A DNA stretch of 59,426 bases from Anaerolineales bacterium UBA5797 (lineage in GTDB: Bacteria > Chloroflexota > Anaerolineae > Anaerolineales > Villigracilaceae): positions 1-59,426 of the forward strand of contig DIDP01000018.1 of NCBI GenBank assembly GCA_002418205.1, written 5' to 3'. This document shows, piece after piece, positions 44,077-54,076 of the stretch (position 1 is the first letter of the stretch; each line of letters opens with the position of its first letter). A program made the position numbers and the translations under genes. The notes beneath the pieces are model-generated. The model was not told the DNA's origin. It did not search any database and was given only the letters and a program-made list of their open reading frames with translations.

Positions 44077-45484
44077 GAGCAGTGAAATTCCCTTTGGCGA
44101 GCTGTTTTCTTTCAAGCAAGGTTGTGATGCCCAACGCCGCAAAGACCAACAAGACCGCATCCACGGGCAGGCGGTAACGGATCAAGGTCCAGGAGAAAAG
44201 GTGTATGGAAGTGTAAATCACAACGAAGATAAGCAGCAGGGCAATGTTCCAGCGTTCACTCATAGCTTTCATTTTCCAGGTCTTTGCCAGCGCGAGCCAG
44301 ATGCCATACAGCATGAACGGCAGGCAGATGCCAAACGACCCTACGCGCGAAATATTGGAGACCAGGCCGGAATCTGCACTGGGCCAGAACTTGAAATACT
44401 CCTCCAGGCGGCTGATGGAAAGCAGCACGAACCGCCCCGGATCATCCACAACGTACTGAATGCCGATCTTGAGCAGGGCCTTATCCAGTTCAGCCTCGTT
44501 GAGCGGCAGGAGTTCCCTGGGGATCAGATCCCGATATTGCTGTGCTCCGCCAGACAATAATGGCATGAAGTGTGTACCATGCACAGGGTGATTTCCCCAG
44601 AAAATGGCATAACCGGCGTTGGTGTTCAAAAGCACGAATGTTCCGAACGCGCGATAGTTGCGGATGGTGAAAGGTGTGATCATCAGTGCAAGTACGAGCG
44701 TCGCGAACGCCAGCCCCTTCACAGCAGACCAGCCGAGGAACCGTTGCCAGCCAGCCGCTTCCCTGCCCCGGAGGTTCCACCACAACCAGAGAAAAAGGAA
44801 CGGCAAAAAGAGCAAAAAGACCTGGCGCAACAGCACCGTGACGCCCATCGCCAGACCAAACTCCAGCCATCCCTGCCAGCGAACGCCTGCGTCTGTCTGG
44901 GCCGCGGCGGTCAGGCGGAAGGCACAATCCAATAACCACAAAATGCCGACAATGTAAAAGGTCTCAGTAATAAGCGCGCCGGCGTAATAAAAAAAATATA
45001 TATAGACCGCGCTTAGGGCGGCCGCAACCAGCCCCACGGTCCGGTTGAAGAGGCGGGTACCGATCCGCCAGATGAGTAGCGGCTGGAGGATCCCTGCGAT
45101 CACTGCTTGAATCAGGCGCGCCAGCAAAGGGAGCGCCCCAAACAATTTATAGACCGCCGCCAGATAAAGGGTATAGAGATAACTCCAATGTGCGGTGGGT
45201 TCGCCGCCACGCGTGACAGGCCAACTGCCTTCGGCAAACGAAAAACCATGCCCATCGGCGACGCGGCGCGCCAGCCCATCGTAAGAGATCTGGTCGAACA
45301 CACCGGGCAGGTCGGTGACAGCATTTCCCTGATAGGCTGCAGAGAGTATCCTGAGCCCAACCGCCACTGCCATGATCAGCAACAGGACTGTTCGATCCGG
45401 CAGGGAAAAGAACCTGTTGAGCAACTTGATACGGAACTTACCCGGCCACGTGTTCGAGGAAGTCGGTCGGTCAATAGTCATCAT
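44069..45484 (-). CDS. Membrane glycosyltransferase, ArnT/PMT-like (GT39/GT83 type)
   Basis: The protein has about 471 residues and roughly ten membrane helices. The first periplasmic loop contains DQISYDGLARRVADGHGFSF, where the Asp-Tyr pair matches the acceptor/donor Asp of lipid-linked sugar transferases. These enzymes move a sugar from polyprenyl-phosphate to an acceptor on the outer face of the membrane. I use the ATG at 45484; upstream frame to 45715 overlaps the neighbouring gene and reads as non-membrane noise. Confidence 0.83.
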   Translation of the reverse strand: MMTIDRPTSSNTWPGKFRIKLLNRFFSLPDRTVLLLIMAVAVGLRILSAAYQGNAVTDLPGVFDQISYDGLARRVADGHGFSFAEGSWPVTRGGEPTAHWSYLYTLYLAAVYKLFGALPLLARLIQAVIAGILQPLLIWRIGTRLFNRTVGLVAAALSAVYIYFFYYAGALITETFYIVGILWLLDCAFRLTAAAQTDAGVRWQGWLEFGLAMGVTVLLRQVFLLFLPFLFLWLWWNLRGREAAGWQRFLGWSAVKGLAFATLVLALMITPFTIRNYRAFGTFVLLNTNAGYAIFWGNHPVHGTHFMPLLSGGAQQYRDLIPRELLPLNEAELDKALLKIGIQYVVDDPGRFVLLSISRLEEYFKFWPSADSGLVSNISRVGSFGICLPFMLYGIWLALAKTWKMKAMSERWNIALLLIFVVIYTSIHLFSWTLIRYRLPVDAVLLVFAALGITTLLERKQLAKGNFTAHV

Positions 45485-45492
45485 GATTCGAG

Positions 45493-46401
45493 TTACGCCA
45501 GGACCATGCACAGCCCGATCACATCCAGATTGGAGCGGATTTCCTTGCCTGCAATTTCGCGTTTCCCCGGAAGGAGATAGGCAATGCCCCAAACAAGCAT
45601 CTTCACAAAACTGACAACCGCCAGCATCGTCCGCAGAAGAAAAGTCATCAGCGCTCCATAGTGTTTCTTGTAGAACAGCACCTTGCCGCGATAGACAAGT
45701 TTGCGGCGGGGCCAACGCGTCATACTACGCCCGCCGTAATGGATGATGGTGGCATCGGGAAGGTAATAAATTTCCCAACCAGCATTTTTGATACGATATT
45801 GCAGGTCAGCCTCATCGCCATAGATGAAGTAGTTTTCATCCAGCAACCCGACCTCATCCAGCGTGGCACGCCGCACCATCAGGCAGGCAGAAGTGATCCA
45901 ATCCACGGATGTGATCGCGTCGGCCTGCATCACGGCAGGATAACCGGGCTGGAACATTTCCCCCAACCGTGTGGCGATCAGGAACTCCTCCCACAGGGTG
46001 GAAAAGTAGTTGTAGCATGATTGAACACTGCCGTCCGGGTTCAGAACTTTCCCACCCACCGCGCCGACGCGGGGATTCTGCTCCAAAAAATCCACCATGG
46101 CGTCGAACGCCGCGCCGTTCACGATCGTATCGTTGTTCAACAACAACACATACCTGCCCTGCGTCGCTTCGATGCCCTGATTGCTCGCCTTGCCCAACCC
46201 CAGGTTGCTATCGTTTTGGATGATCTTCACCTGGGGATATTTCTCCGCCAACATCTGCTGACTACCGTCGGTCGAGCCGTTATCCACTACAACGATATCG
46301 AACGAATTCCGCATGCCGGTATCGTAGAGGGATTTCAAACACTGGTCGAGATATTCCTTGTTATTCCAACATACCAAAACAATGGATAAAACCGGATTCA
46401 T
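45493..46401 (-). CDS. Glycosyltransferase family 2 (rhamnosyltransferase-like)
   Basis: The protein has 302 residues. LSIVLVCWNNKEYLDQCLKSL, VDNGSTDGSQQML and YVLLLNNDTIV give the WbbL-like GT2 core, ITSACLMVRRATLDEVGLLDE and YGDEADLQYRI in part (GDEADLQYR) are typical for rhamnosyltransferases. A hydrophobic C-terminal segment (FLLRTMLAVVSFVKMLVWGIAYLL) may bind the membrane. I chose the ATG at 46401 with GAGG upstream. Confidence 0.88.
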   Translation of the reverse strand: MNPVLSIVLVCWNNKEYLDQCLKSLYDTGMRNSFDIVVVDNGSTDGSQQMLAEKYPQVKIIQNDSNLGLGKASNQGIEATQGRYVLLLNNDTIVNGAAFDAMVDFLEQNPRVGAVGGKVLNPDGSVQSCYNYFSTLWEEFLIATRLGEMFQPGYPAVMQADAITSVDWITSACLMVRRATLDEVGLLDENYFIYGDEADLQYRIKNAGWEIYYLPDATIIHYGGRSMTRWPRRKLVYRGKVLFYKKHYGALMTFLLRTMLAVVSFVKMLVWGIAYLLPGKREIAGKEIRSNLDVIGLCMVLA

Positions 46402-46453
46402 GACTGCTTCGCCTCTTTCCTGGATTTTTGCCTGCTTCTGTTCCAACACGCCT

Positions 46454-47206
46454 TTACCCCTCCCGATACTTTCGATCGAGGTCGGCGATCTCCTCGTACG
46501 TTCCGAGATCGATATACGTGCCGTCCTGCATGTGCACGCCCCGGAATTTCATGCCGCCGGCGATGGCATCGTTCATGATCTTCGCAAAATCGGAGATACC
46601 CTCCTCAAAAACACAACGATGGAGGTACTCAGTGAACGCCGGGCGCCAGATGATGCATCCCCACATCTCTGTTAAAGTGGTCTGCTTTGGTTTATCCACG
46701 ATCTCAAGAACGCGATTCCCACCATCGAGCCTGACCATGCCGAACTTTTCAGGGCGTTCCGTGGTAAACATGCCGAAGATGACCTCGTCATCCGGGGTTG
46801 ACGCTTCATAGATGCGTTTAAAAATATCTCCGGGCTGCATCAAAGTATCCGCCATGCCGAAGAACACGGTCTTGCCCGCGGTGAGGTGATAGGCGGAATC
46901 GAGCGCGTGCGCCAGCCCGGGCGAAGTAGACTTGGTTTTGCCCTCCACCATCTCCTGCACCACATAACTGATATTGCACCCAAATCTTATTCCATTACCA
47001 AAATAGCCCATCAATTGGTGCTTGGTTTCGTTGACGACGAACACAATGTGCTTCAACCCGGCATTGGTCAGATTATCCACGACAAATTGCGAGATGGGCT
47101 TGTAATGATTGTTGCGAATGACAGGGTACAACTCCTTGGGATACGGCAGTCCGAGACGCACCCCCTTCCCTGCCGCAGGGATTAATCCGATCAATTCTTC
47201 AGTCAC
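46454..47206 (-). CDS. Sugar-1-phosphate nucleotidyltransferase (RmlA-type)
   Basis: The protein has 250 residues. LIPAAGKGVRLGLPYPKEL is the nucleotide-binding loop with the signature Lys; FFGMADTLMQPGDIF carries the metal Asp; FGMVRLDGGNRVLEIVDKPK and the WGCIIWRP region are normal for the family. Products are dNDP- or NDP-sugars. It overlaps the O-antigen ligase-type gene start/stop by 4 nt (ATGA). The nucleotide and sugar cannot be told from sequence alone. Confidence 0.85.
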   Translation of the reverse strand: MTEELIGLIPAAGKGVRLGLPYPKELYPVIRNNHYKPISQFVVDNLTNAGLKHIVFVVNETKHQLMGYFGNGIRFGCNISYVVQEMVEGKTKSTSPGLAHALDSAYHLTAGKTVFFGMADTLMQPGDIFKRIYEASTPDDEVIFGMFTTERPEKFGMVRLDGGNRVLEIVDKPKQTTLTEMWGCIIWRPAFTEYLHRCVFEEGISDFAKIMNDAIAGGMKFRGVHMQDGTYIDLGTYEEIADLDRKYREG

Positions 47207-48609
47207 TGCATCCTCCTTGCAATATTTAGTTGCTTGCCAAGGGAAATATTCTCAAGGGCAACCAGTCCGCCCATGAATATCCAGGGCAAAACACTTGCCC
47301 GGAAACCTGCAAAGCCGATATTGTACACAAATGGAAGCACCCAATCCACCAAAAATGCAGCTACCAATGTACCGATAAGGCCAGCCAATACACCATATGA
47401 ATACGATCTGGCAAATCCATCCGTTAGTTTGTTCGTCAAGTTCCAACCCAATCGCCCCACTTCAAAGAATATCCAAAAGAAACATGCCAGCCCCAGCATA
47501 CCGACCTGGGCGATCAAATCCACATATTGGCTGTGCGAGTTAAAACTTACATTCCAGCCTCGAATGGGAAACAGTGGAGTATAGAAATAATAATTTGAAA
47601 AACCAAGTCCCAAAAGCGGGCTTTCACGACTGATTGCAAGGACAATGATCCACGCATCGACCCGCGTTCCCCAACTATATTCATCTGTCGCTATCAATTT
47701 CATGGCCAGGTATCCAACTGCTATTATTGCAACGGGGATGGACAAAACCACCAGGCGGGGATACCGCAAACCAATAATCACCGCCACAACAACAAGTGGC
47801 GGCACCCATCCGGATTTCCAATCATACGCCTGAATGATGGCGACATAAAATGTGACAAGGACAATTAAAACCAACAAACCTTTAATGGTCTTCTTCAATT
47901 CCCGGTTAAAAACGATCTGGCTGAAGGAAAGAGCAACCAGCCAGGTCCAGAACATACTCCCTGCGGTAAATGCCCAATTGTAGAACCGGTCAACCGGCAA
48001 GCGCAATAACCTGCCAAAGACATATATAGCTCCAAGCCCAATAAAAGTCCAAACTATTATCTTGAGCCACATAATATCCCGTATCAGATTTGCCGTTGCC
48101 AGCAATAAAAGGGAGGAAAGCAAAAAAATTGTAAAGCCACCAATTTGAGAATCCAAAGGTGCCTGGTTGGCAAAAAGGAACCAGGGCAATTGTCCCATTC
48201 CGAAAGCAATAACCGAAATCACAATAAAAACAATAACAGGCAATAATGCACGGGAACGAACGAAACGGAACTGCCTTTTTACGACAAGCATATCCATCAA
48301 CCATAAACCGATCAACATTGCTGAAACAATGACTGTCGCATTTATTCCCCCCGGGCCGCTAAATGGAACAAATATGCCTGCCAGCATTAACAGAATGTAT
48401 CCAATATTGATCTGCTTCAGCAATAAGAGGAGCATGACGATACCACCCAGCAGGGCAGGAATCAACATCTTAATCTGCATGGAACCCCAATAGGAAATGA
48501 CTGCAGAAGCAAGCAGGACAGTTGCGATTATCCCAAACTGTATCCATTGCCAGCCGATGGTGATTTTTTTATGAAGAAAGGGAAGTTTTAAGTTGATGTC
48601 TATATTCAT
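47203..48609 (-). CDS. O-antigen ligase/polymerase-type membrane protein (Wzy_C)
   Basis: The protein has 468 residues and 11-12 membrane helices. The large periplasmic loop contains SRESPLLGLGFSNYYFYTP and FNSHSQYVDLIAQVGMLGL in part (SHSQYVDLIAQVG), the H-N/S-x-x-Y-like signature of WaaL/Wzy proteins. It would polymerise or ligate repeat units at the outer face of the membrane. It is the only polymerase-type protein seen in the locus. Confidence 0.87.
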   Translation of the reverse strand: MNIDINLKLPFLHKKITIGWQWIQFGIIATVLLASAVISYWGSMQIKMLIPALLGGIVMLLLLLKQINIGYILLMLAGIFVPFSGPGGINATVIVSAMLIGLWLMDMLVVKRQFRFVRSRALLPVIVFIVISVIAFGMGQLPWFLFANQAPLDSQIGGFTIFLLSSLLLLATANLIRDIMWLKIIVWTFIGLGAIYVFGRLLRLPVDRFYNWAFTAGSMFWTWLVALSFSQIVFNRELKKTIKGLLVLIVLVTFYVAIIQAYDWKSGWVPPLVVVAVIIGLRYPRLVVLSIPVAIIAVGYLAMKLIATDEYSWGTRVDAWIIVLAISRESPLLGLGFSNYYFYTPLFPIRGWNVSFNSHSQYVDLIAQVGMLGLACFFWIFFEVGRLGWNLTNKLTDGFARSYSYGVLAGLIGTLVAAFLVDWVLPFVYNIGFAGFRASVLPWIFMGGLVALENISLGKQLNIARRMQ

Positions 48610-48633
48610 GTGAAACAGTTTCCGACCGTTATC

Positions 48634-49815
48634 CTAAACCCGGCAACCATATTCCACCAACTGTAAGAAGCGGGGCGTAACAGATTGCCAGTCATGGTTC
48701 TCTTTTACAAAAAGTTTACCATTTGTTGATATTTTATTATGAAGGTCTGGGTTTCTAAGCAGGGTTATGACAGAATTCGCAAAATCGTCAACTGAATCCG
48801 CAACGAGAAAATGTTCGTTGGGAATGGCACGCAAGCCTTCCGCACCTTTGGTAGTGGCAACGACAGGGGTGCCCAGCGCCATGGCTTCAAGAACCTTCAA
48901 ACGGGTGCCTCCCCCGCTCAACAACGGTGCGAGGCTCACAGCCGAGGCAGCAATGACTGGCTTGATATCCTCCACATAGCCAGTCAGGGTAATGTTTGCA
49001 GAAGACGGCAGCGGCAAACCTGCATGGTCACCAGTAATCAATAGGTGCACGTCTGGAACACTTTTGAGCACCTTCGGGTAGACTGACTGCACAAACCATT
49101 GCATGGCTTCATAATTGGCATAAAAACGGAACGAACCAGAATAGACCAACTGCCTGGGTTGCGGCGTGACCTCCACTGCTTGATAGTCCGCGAACTGGAT
49201 GCAATTGGGGATGACCGTAACCTTGTTTGCATGAGGCGGAAAGTTTTTTACAAAGATCTCCAGTTCGTGCTCGGAGGCAACAGTGCAAGCGCGAAAAGAC
49301 CTAAAGAGGCGCGCCAGATAGCTGCGGAGCTTGTACCAGGTCAAACTGAGGCGGAGGCGTTTCAAGAATCCAACCGCTTCGGCGGGCTTGTCGTAAAAAT
49401 GTCCCAATTCCAGTTCTTCGAAAATGGCCGGCACGTCTCCAAAATTGGGATAATACGCCGCCATGGAAAGTTGGGAAGCAATGATCAGGTCGAATTTTTG
49501 CGTTGTCAGTAATTGACGGATCAACTTCGCCATTTCTTCAGAATGGGTGTCGAGCAAAAAACGCGGCTGCAGGCTGAACAATCCCAAACGCGCCCGCCGG
49601 CTGTGCGGATCGAATTCGCGCCACGGGACGACATGCACTGCGGCACAGAGGGACTGCAGTTCGGGTGCTTCGGGACTCACTTCCGGCTGGTCGGCGAAAC
49701 TGAGCAGGGTCACTGCGTGATGCTTCGCCAGCCCGCGCAACAGACCCGCCACCCGCAGTTTGGAACCATTATTGGCCGGGAAGGGAAACCAGCGTGAGAG
49801 AAAGAGGATGTTCAT
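48634..49815 (-). CDS. Glycosyltransferase, GT4-type (Stp1-like)
   Basis: The protein has 393 residues. MNILFLSRWFPFPANNGSKLR and GGGTRLKVLEAMALGTPVVATTKGAEGL closely parallel the transferase at 25856-27085. I start at the ATG at 49815, which overlaps the stop of the adjacent GT2 gene by 4 nt (ATGA). Confidence 0.88.
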   Translation of the reverse strand: MNILFLSRWFPFPANNGSKLRVAGLLRGLAKHHAVTLLSFADQPEVSPEAPELQSLCAAVHVVPWREFDPHSRRARLGLFSLQPRFLLDTHSEEMAKLIRQLLTTQKFDLIIASQLSMAAYYPNFGDVPAIFEELELGHFYDKPAEAVGFLKRLRLSLTWYKLRSYLARLFRSFRACTVASEHELEIFVKNFPPHANKVTVIPNCIQFADYQAVEVTPQPRQLVYSGSFRFYANYEAMQWFVQSVYPKVLKSVPDVHLLITGDHAGLPLPSSANITLTGYVEDIKPVIAASAVSLAPLLSGGGTRLKVLEAMALGTPVVATTKGAEGLRAIPNEHFLVADSVDDFANSVITLLRNPDLHNKISTNGKLFVKENHDWQSVTPRFLQLVEYGCRV

Positions 49816-50720
49816 GACGAGGGCATACGTCCCCAGCGTCCGCGCAGATAATCGCGAATCCCCTGCCACATGGCATCACGATGTTCGCGTTTGTGCCGCC
49901 ACTTCGGTTTGATGGACCAACTGGTGAATGTGCGCAGGATCTGCAACCACACATACAAACGCACATGCAGAGGTGCCTTGTGTTTTGACAGGGTCAGGAG
50001 ATAATTGCGCGTCCCGTAATACGTAAAGGAGGGTTTGGGCTGATAATCGCGTTGCACGCCTTTGTGCCAGATGCGGGCTTGCGGCACATGCATGATCTTC
50101 CAACCGGCGCGCCCCACGCGAATGCACCACTCAGTCTCCTCCCAATAAATGAAATAGTTCGCATCCAACATGCCCGCCTGCTCGATGGCTTTTCGGCGAA
50201 CCAGGATGGCGCAGCCCGAGATCCACTCCACCGGATGCGGCGCTTTGAATTGACCATTATCTGCCTCGTTTTTACCGAGGTGGATGCTCTCCCAATATTT
50301 TCCCAACATCCCGCCCGCGGATTGGATGACTGTCGGCTCATCGTGATGATAGACCAGCGGACCCAGGATCCCGATCTGTGGGTCGCGCTCCCCCACCTCG
50401 ATCAGTTTTGCCAGGCATTCAGCATCCAGAATAATGTCCTCGTTGAGCACGAAGACCCAATCCGCGCCTTGTTGCAGCGCCAACTCGATGCCCACATTGT
50501 TGTTGCCCGCGTAGCCGAGGTTCCGCTCCAAGGCGACGAACTGTACAGCCGGATGGGCGGCACGAATCGCCTCAACCGAGCCGTCGGTGGAGGCATTGTC
50601 CAACACGATGATCTTGTGATTGGAATACGAATTCCGGCTTAAGGAAACGAGACATTCGAGCGTGTCGTCGCGCCGGTTCGTATTGAGGATCACAGAGATC
50701 ACGAGAGGTTGAGAGGTCAT
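49812..50720 (-). CDS. Glycosyltransferase family 2
   Basis: The protein has 302 residues. ISVILNTNRRDDTLECLVSL, VLDNASTDGSVEAIR and VFVLNEDIILD form the GT2 core, with YFIYWEETEWCIRVGRAGWK as the ExD-like catalytic region. A basic C-terminus (KPKWRHKREHR) suggests a membrane-surface protein. I chose the ATG at 50720; a TTG at 50735 is also in frame. Confidence 0.88.
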   Translation of the reverse strand: MTSQPLVISVILNTNRRDDTLECLVSLSRNSYSNHKIIVLDNASTDGSVEAIRAAHPAVQFVALERNLGYAGNNNVGIELALQQGADWVFVLNEDIILDAECLAKLIEVGERDPQIGILGPLVYHHDEPTVIQSAGGMLGKYWESIHLGKNEADNGQFKAPHPVEWISGCAILVRRKAIEQAGMLDANYFIYWEETEWCIRVGRAGWKIMHVPQARIWHKGVQRDYQPKPSFTYYGTRNYLLTLSKHKAPLHVRLYVWLQILRTFTSWSIKPKWRHKREHRDAMWQGIRDYLRGRWGRMPSS

Positions 50721-50738
50721 TGCTGGTCGCGGCAAACT

Positions 50739-51734
50739 CTAGTCCAGCCAGGCGACGGGGAAATTCTTGGTGACTTCGATATCCCCGAACTTCTGGCTCT
50801 TGCGCGCACCGTGATTCTTGACCCACGCCGCCATCTTCTGCACGCCTTCCTCGAGGCTAACGGGCTGCGGTGCGCCAAAATATTTCTGCACCTTGTCATG
50901 GGACGAATAAGCATACTTGACTTCATTCCGTGCCGGCAGGTGCTTGATCTGCGGCTCCACCCCCATCGCCCGTGCCACCGTCTCCGCCAGTTCGTTGACC
51001 GTGTAAGGCGTCTCCGCACCGACATTGAACACCTGGTTATATGCCTCCGGCGTCTCAATGGAACGGGCAATGATGGGCGCCACATCCGAAATGTAACTAA
51101 ACGCCCGTTTCTGTTCCCCGTCGCCAAAAATGGTCATGGGCAGGTCTTGCAAAGCCTGGTTCATGAAGATGCCCACCACGTTACGGTATTTGTCGCCGAT
51201 GTTCTGGCGCTCGCCGTATACATTATGCGGACGGAAGACGATGTAATCGAGGTCGAACATCTCCTTGCATACCTGTAGTTCCTGTTCCACCGCCAGCTTG
51301 GCGATCCCGTAGGGGTCTTCGGGATGCGGGCGTGTAGCTTCGGTCATGGGCAGTTCCGGGCTGGCGCCATAGATCGCGATAGAGGAAGTGAACACAAAGC
51401 AATTGACGCCGGAGTTGACCGAGGCGTTGATCAGGTTCACACTGCCGATCAGGTTGTTGGTGTAGTTGAAGCGCTTGATGAAATGGCTTAGTCCCTCCGC
51501 CGCATACGCTGCCAGGTGGAAGACATATTCAAATCTATGCTCGTCGAACAGGCGGTCGACCAATTCATGATTGGTGATACTGCCCTGCACGAATTGCGCC
51601 CCGGGCACCACGTTATCCATGAAGCCGCCGCTCAGGTCATCCAGCACAACCACCCGATGACCGCGTTTCAGCAATTCTTCCGCGACGTGCGAGCCGATGA
51701 ATCCTGCGCCGCCTGTGACCAATACTTTGCTCAT
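50739..51734 (-). CDS. NAD-dependent sugar epimerase (GalE-like extended SDR)
   Basis: The protein has 331 residues. The NAD motif is TGGAGFIGSHV, and SSIAIYG with YGIAK (YxxxK) gives the catalytic pair. RAFSYISDVAPIIARSI is typical of UDP-hexose 4-epimerases. It lies between two glycosyltransferase genes. It probably supplies an epimerised sugar nucleotide; the substrate is not certain. Confidence 0.88.
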   Translation of the reverse strand: MSKVLVTGGAGFIGSHVAEELLKRGHRVVVLDDLSGGFMDNVVPGAQFVQGSITNHELVDRLFDEHRFEYVFHLAAYAAEGLSHFIKRFNYTNNLIGSVNLINASVNSGVNCFVFTSSIAIYGASPELPMTEATRPHPEDPYGIAKLAVEQELQVCKEMFDLDYIVFRPHNVYGERQNIGDKYRNVVGIFMNQALQDLPMTIFGDGEQKRAFSYISDVAPIIARSIETPEAYNQVFNVGAETPYTVNELAETVARAMGVEPQIKHLPARNEVKYAYSSHDKVQKYFGAPQPVSLEEGVQKMAAWVKNHGARKSQKFGDIEVTKNFPVAWLD

Positions 51735-52972
51735 TATTTCTTCTCCGATGTTGATTGATTTCTATTGAGACGCAAACCGGCGCAGTCCGCCAGATGAGAC
51801 TCGAGGATTGAAACAGATCTATCCCACGTCCAGTTCTTCAGCAGATGCTCACGCCCATTTTGCCCGTACGTTTCAGCCAACTCAGGGTTTGCCAAAAGGT
51901 GCTGAATTGCCGCACCAAACTGCTGTGCCTCGCGCTCGACCAGTAACCCGGTCAGTTCGTGCAAAATACTTTCCTGCACGCCACCCTCCCGCACGCCGAC
52001 CACCGGTGTGCCGCACGCCATGGCTTCGAGCGGAACGAGACCGAAAGGTTCCATTACCGGAGCATACACACATAGCCGCGCCCGGCTGTACAGGTCTCGC
52101 AAACCGTCCACCTTCACCCCCGCCAGCACTTCCAACTGAACCCCATTTTGTCGAGCCAGGTCTTGGATGTATGCCAGCTCATCCTCATGCACCATATTGC
52201 ACGCCAGTTTCAAGGGCGGGCGTTGTTCCGCGGGAATCATCCCCAGGCTTTTCACCACAAAGTCAAAACCCTTGCGAGGCGACATCTCACCGACAGACAC
52301 GACGTACTCTTCACGCCGGGAACCTTCCACGGGATGAAAACCGGTCAAGTCCACACCGTAGGGGCTGAAGGCCGCATCCACGCCGAATGCCTGCCGGATG
52401 CGTTCGCGCGTGAAATGCGAATTCGACAACAGCCGCGTCGTCTTGCGAACGCTCCGCCTCTGGATGGAGTCCAGCCGGCTCTGATACAGTTCGATCAGCG
52501 GATCGAGCCGGTTCAAGCTCTCGCGCCAACCGCCCCTCTTGAGATAGGGGCGTTCAAAACTCCGATAAAACCCGGAACCGAACGGCTCATGCAAATAATA
52601 CACGGACGGGATGTTAACGTACTGGAGCAGGGCAGGAATAAAGGTAAATATGCAGGTATTGGCAAAGAGCACATCATAGCCACCCTGATTGATCTGCCCG
52701 GCAATCCTGCGGTTGATGCGTTCCAGGTCGCCCAGATCGCGCCAGCGTTGGAATTGGTTCAAGCGTCCGAATGGACTGTTGAACAAGCTGCGCGGGGCAA
52801 ATTCAAAAACGTGATGCTGTGCGGCAAACGGGCGGATATCGCAGAAAGCGTGGTCGGCAGTCGCCAGAGAGTAAACATCGATCTCATGTTGCCCTGCCAG
52901 TCGGCGGGTCCACTCGAACAGGGCACGCTTGGCGCCTCCGCTGGGGATGTTATGGAAAATGGCTATTTTCAT
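51734..52972 (-). CDS. Glycosyltransferase, GT4-type
   Basis: The protein has 412 residues. MKIAIFHNIPSGGAKRALFEW is a typical N-terminus, and YAPVMEPFGLVPLEAMACGTPVVGV contains EX7E. It lies 1 nt against the epimerase gene, so translation is probably coupled. Confidence 0.9.
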   Translation of the reverse strand: MKIAIFHNIPSGGAKRALFEWTRRLAGQHEIDVYSLATADHAFCDIRPFAAQHHVFEFAPRSLFNSPFGRLNQFQRWRDLGDLERINRRIAGQINQGGYDVLFANTCIFTFIPALLQYVNIPSVYYLHEPFGSGFYRSFERPYLKRGGWRESLNRLDPLIELYQSRLDSIQRRSVRKTTRLLSNSHFTRERIRQAFGVDAAFSPYGVDLTGFHPVEGSRREEYVVSVGEMSPRKGFDFVVKSLGMIPAEQRPPLKLACNMVHEDELAYIQDLARQNGVQLEVLAGVKVDGLRDLYSRARLCVYAPVMEPFGLVPLEAMACGTPVVGVREGGVQESILHELTGLLVEREAQQFGAAIQHLLANPELAETYGQNGREHLLKNWTWDRSVSILESHLADCAGLRLNRNQSTSEKK

Positions 52973-52978
52973 GAACGC

Positions 52979-54076
52979 TCAACGGTTGCCGCCCAAATTC
53001 ATATCGGCAAAGGGCGGAATCGTGCGCGGGTCAACCTCACGATATTCCTTCATTTTTAAGACTGCGCTCAGAATCTTTGGATGGATGCGGAAGAGGAACC
53101 TCAAGAGCGCGGCGCGCCAATCCGACGGGTTGGCCTGCCGCGTCGCCTCCAGCCATTTCCACACGTGAGTTTGATCCTGCCCATGGAGCACGGTCATGCT
53201 GACCATCAACCTCAGCAACCGCGCCTGTTCCGGTCTGGGCAGATCCGTGAATTCCGGCCACTGGGTAATCTCGGTCTGTCGTTCGGGGTAATCGATCAAC
53301 TGATGGATCAGCAAGTCATAGAAGACCGCCACCCGGACGCGAATGGACAGGTTGCGGAACTTCTTCATCCGAATGGCGTTGATCCGGCATTTTGCCAGTT
53401 CCAACGCCCGTTTCTTCAACCCGGTACGCACAGATATATTGGTCGTATGCAATCGATAGAGGCAGGTGATTTCATCCACGTAACCGAACTTCCCCACCTC
53501 CGCATATTTTGTAAAAAAATCCCAATCGGGACCGATGATGATCTTTTCGTCGAAGAGCAGGCTGTGGGCTACGATCAGATTCGTTCGCAGCACCACGCAG
53601 GCAGGGGGGCCGAATACATCCGAGCCGTAAACGACTTCCTCGAATAAATTTCCTTCGAACGGTCCGCGGCGTCGGCTGGCGAGGGTTTGTAATTGTCTGC
53701 CAGTCTGGTCGACGTAGTAGCCGTCGGTGTACACGCCATCCACCTGTGGATGGGATGACAGGTATGCCACCGTGGTTTCGAGGTGGTTTGGCAGGTACAG
53801 GTCATCGGCATCGAGAAATGCCAGGAATTCCCCCCGCATGTGCTTCAGAGCGGTATTTCTGGCAGCGGCTTCGCCTCCGTTCTTCTGCCGGATCACCCGA
53901 ATGCGCGGGTCGCCGTAACCTGATGCGATCTCAGCGCTACGGTCGTTTGAGCCATCGTCTACGATCACCAGCTCCCAAAGTGGGTTGGACTGGGCAATGA
54001 CCGATTCGATCGCCTGACCGATAAAGGCTTCGGCGTTATATGCTGGCATCATGACACTGACCAACCCCGGTTTCAA
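52979..54076 (-). CDS. Glycosyltransferase family 2
   Basis: The protein has 365 residues. VSVMMPAYNAEAFIGQAIES, VDDGSNDRSAEIA and FLAFLDADDLYLPNHLET give a canonical GT2 core with the DADD metal site; the GPDWDFFTKYA segment holds the general base region. It lies 6 nt upstream of the GT4 gene at 51734-52972 on the same strand. Confidence 0.9.
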   Translation of the reverse strand: MKPGLVSVMMPAYNAEAFIGQAIESVIAQSNPLWELVIVDDGSNDRSAEIASGYGDPRIRVIRQKNGGEAAARNTALKHMRGEFLAFLDADDLYLPNHLETTVAYLSSHPQVDGVYTDGYYVDQTGRQLQTLASRRRGPFEGNLFEEVVYGSDVFGPPACVVLRTNLIVAHSLLFDEKIIIGPDWDFFTKYAEVGKFGYVDEITCLYRLHTTNISVRTGLKKRALELAKCRINAIRMKKFRNLSIRVRVAVFYDLLIHQLIDYPERQTEITQWPEFTDLPRPEQARLLRLMVSMTVLHGQDQTHVWKWLEATRQANPSDWRAALLRFLFRIHPKILSAVLKMKEYREVDPRTIPPFADMNLGGNR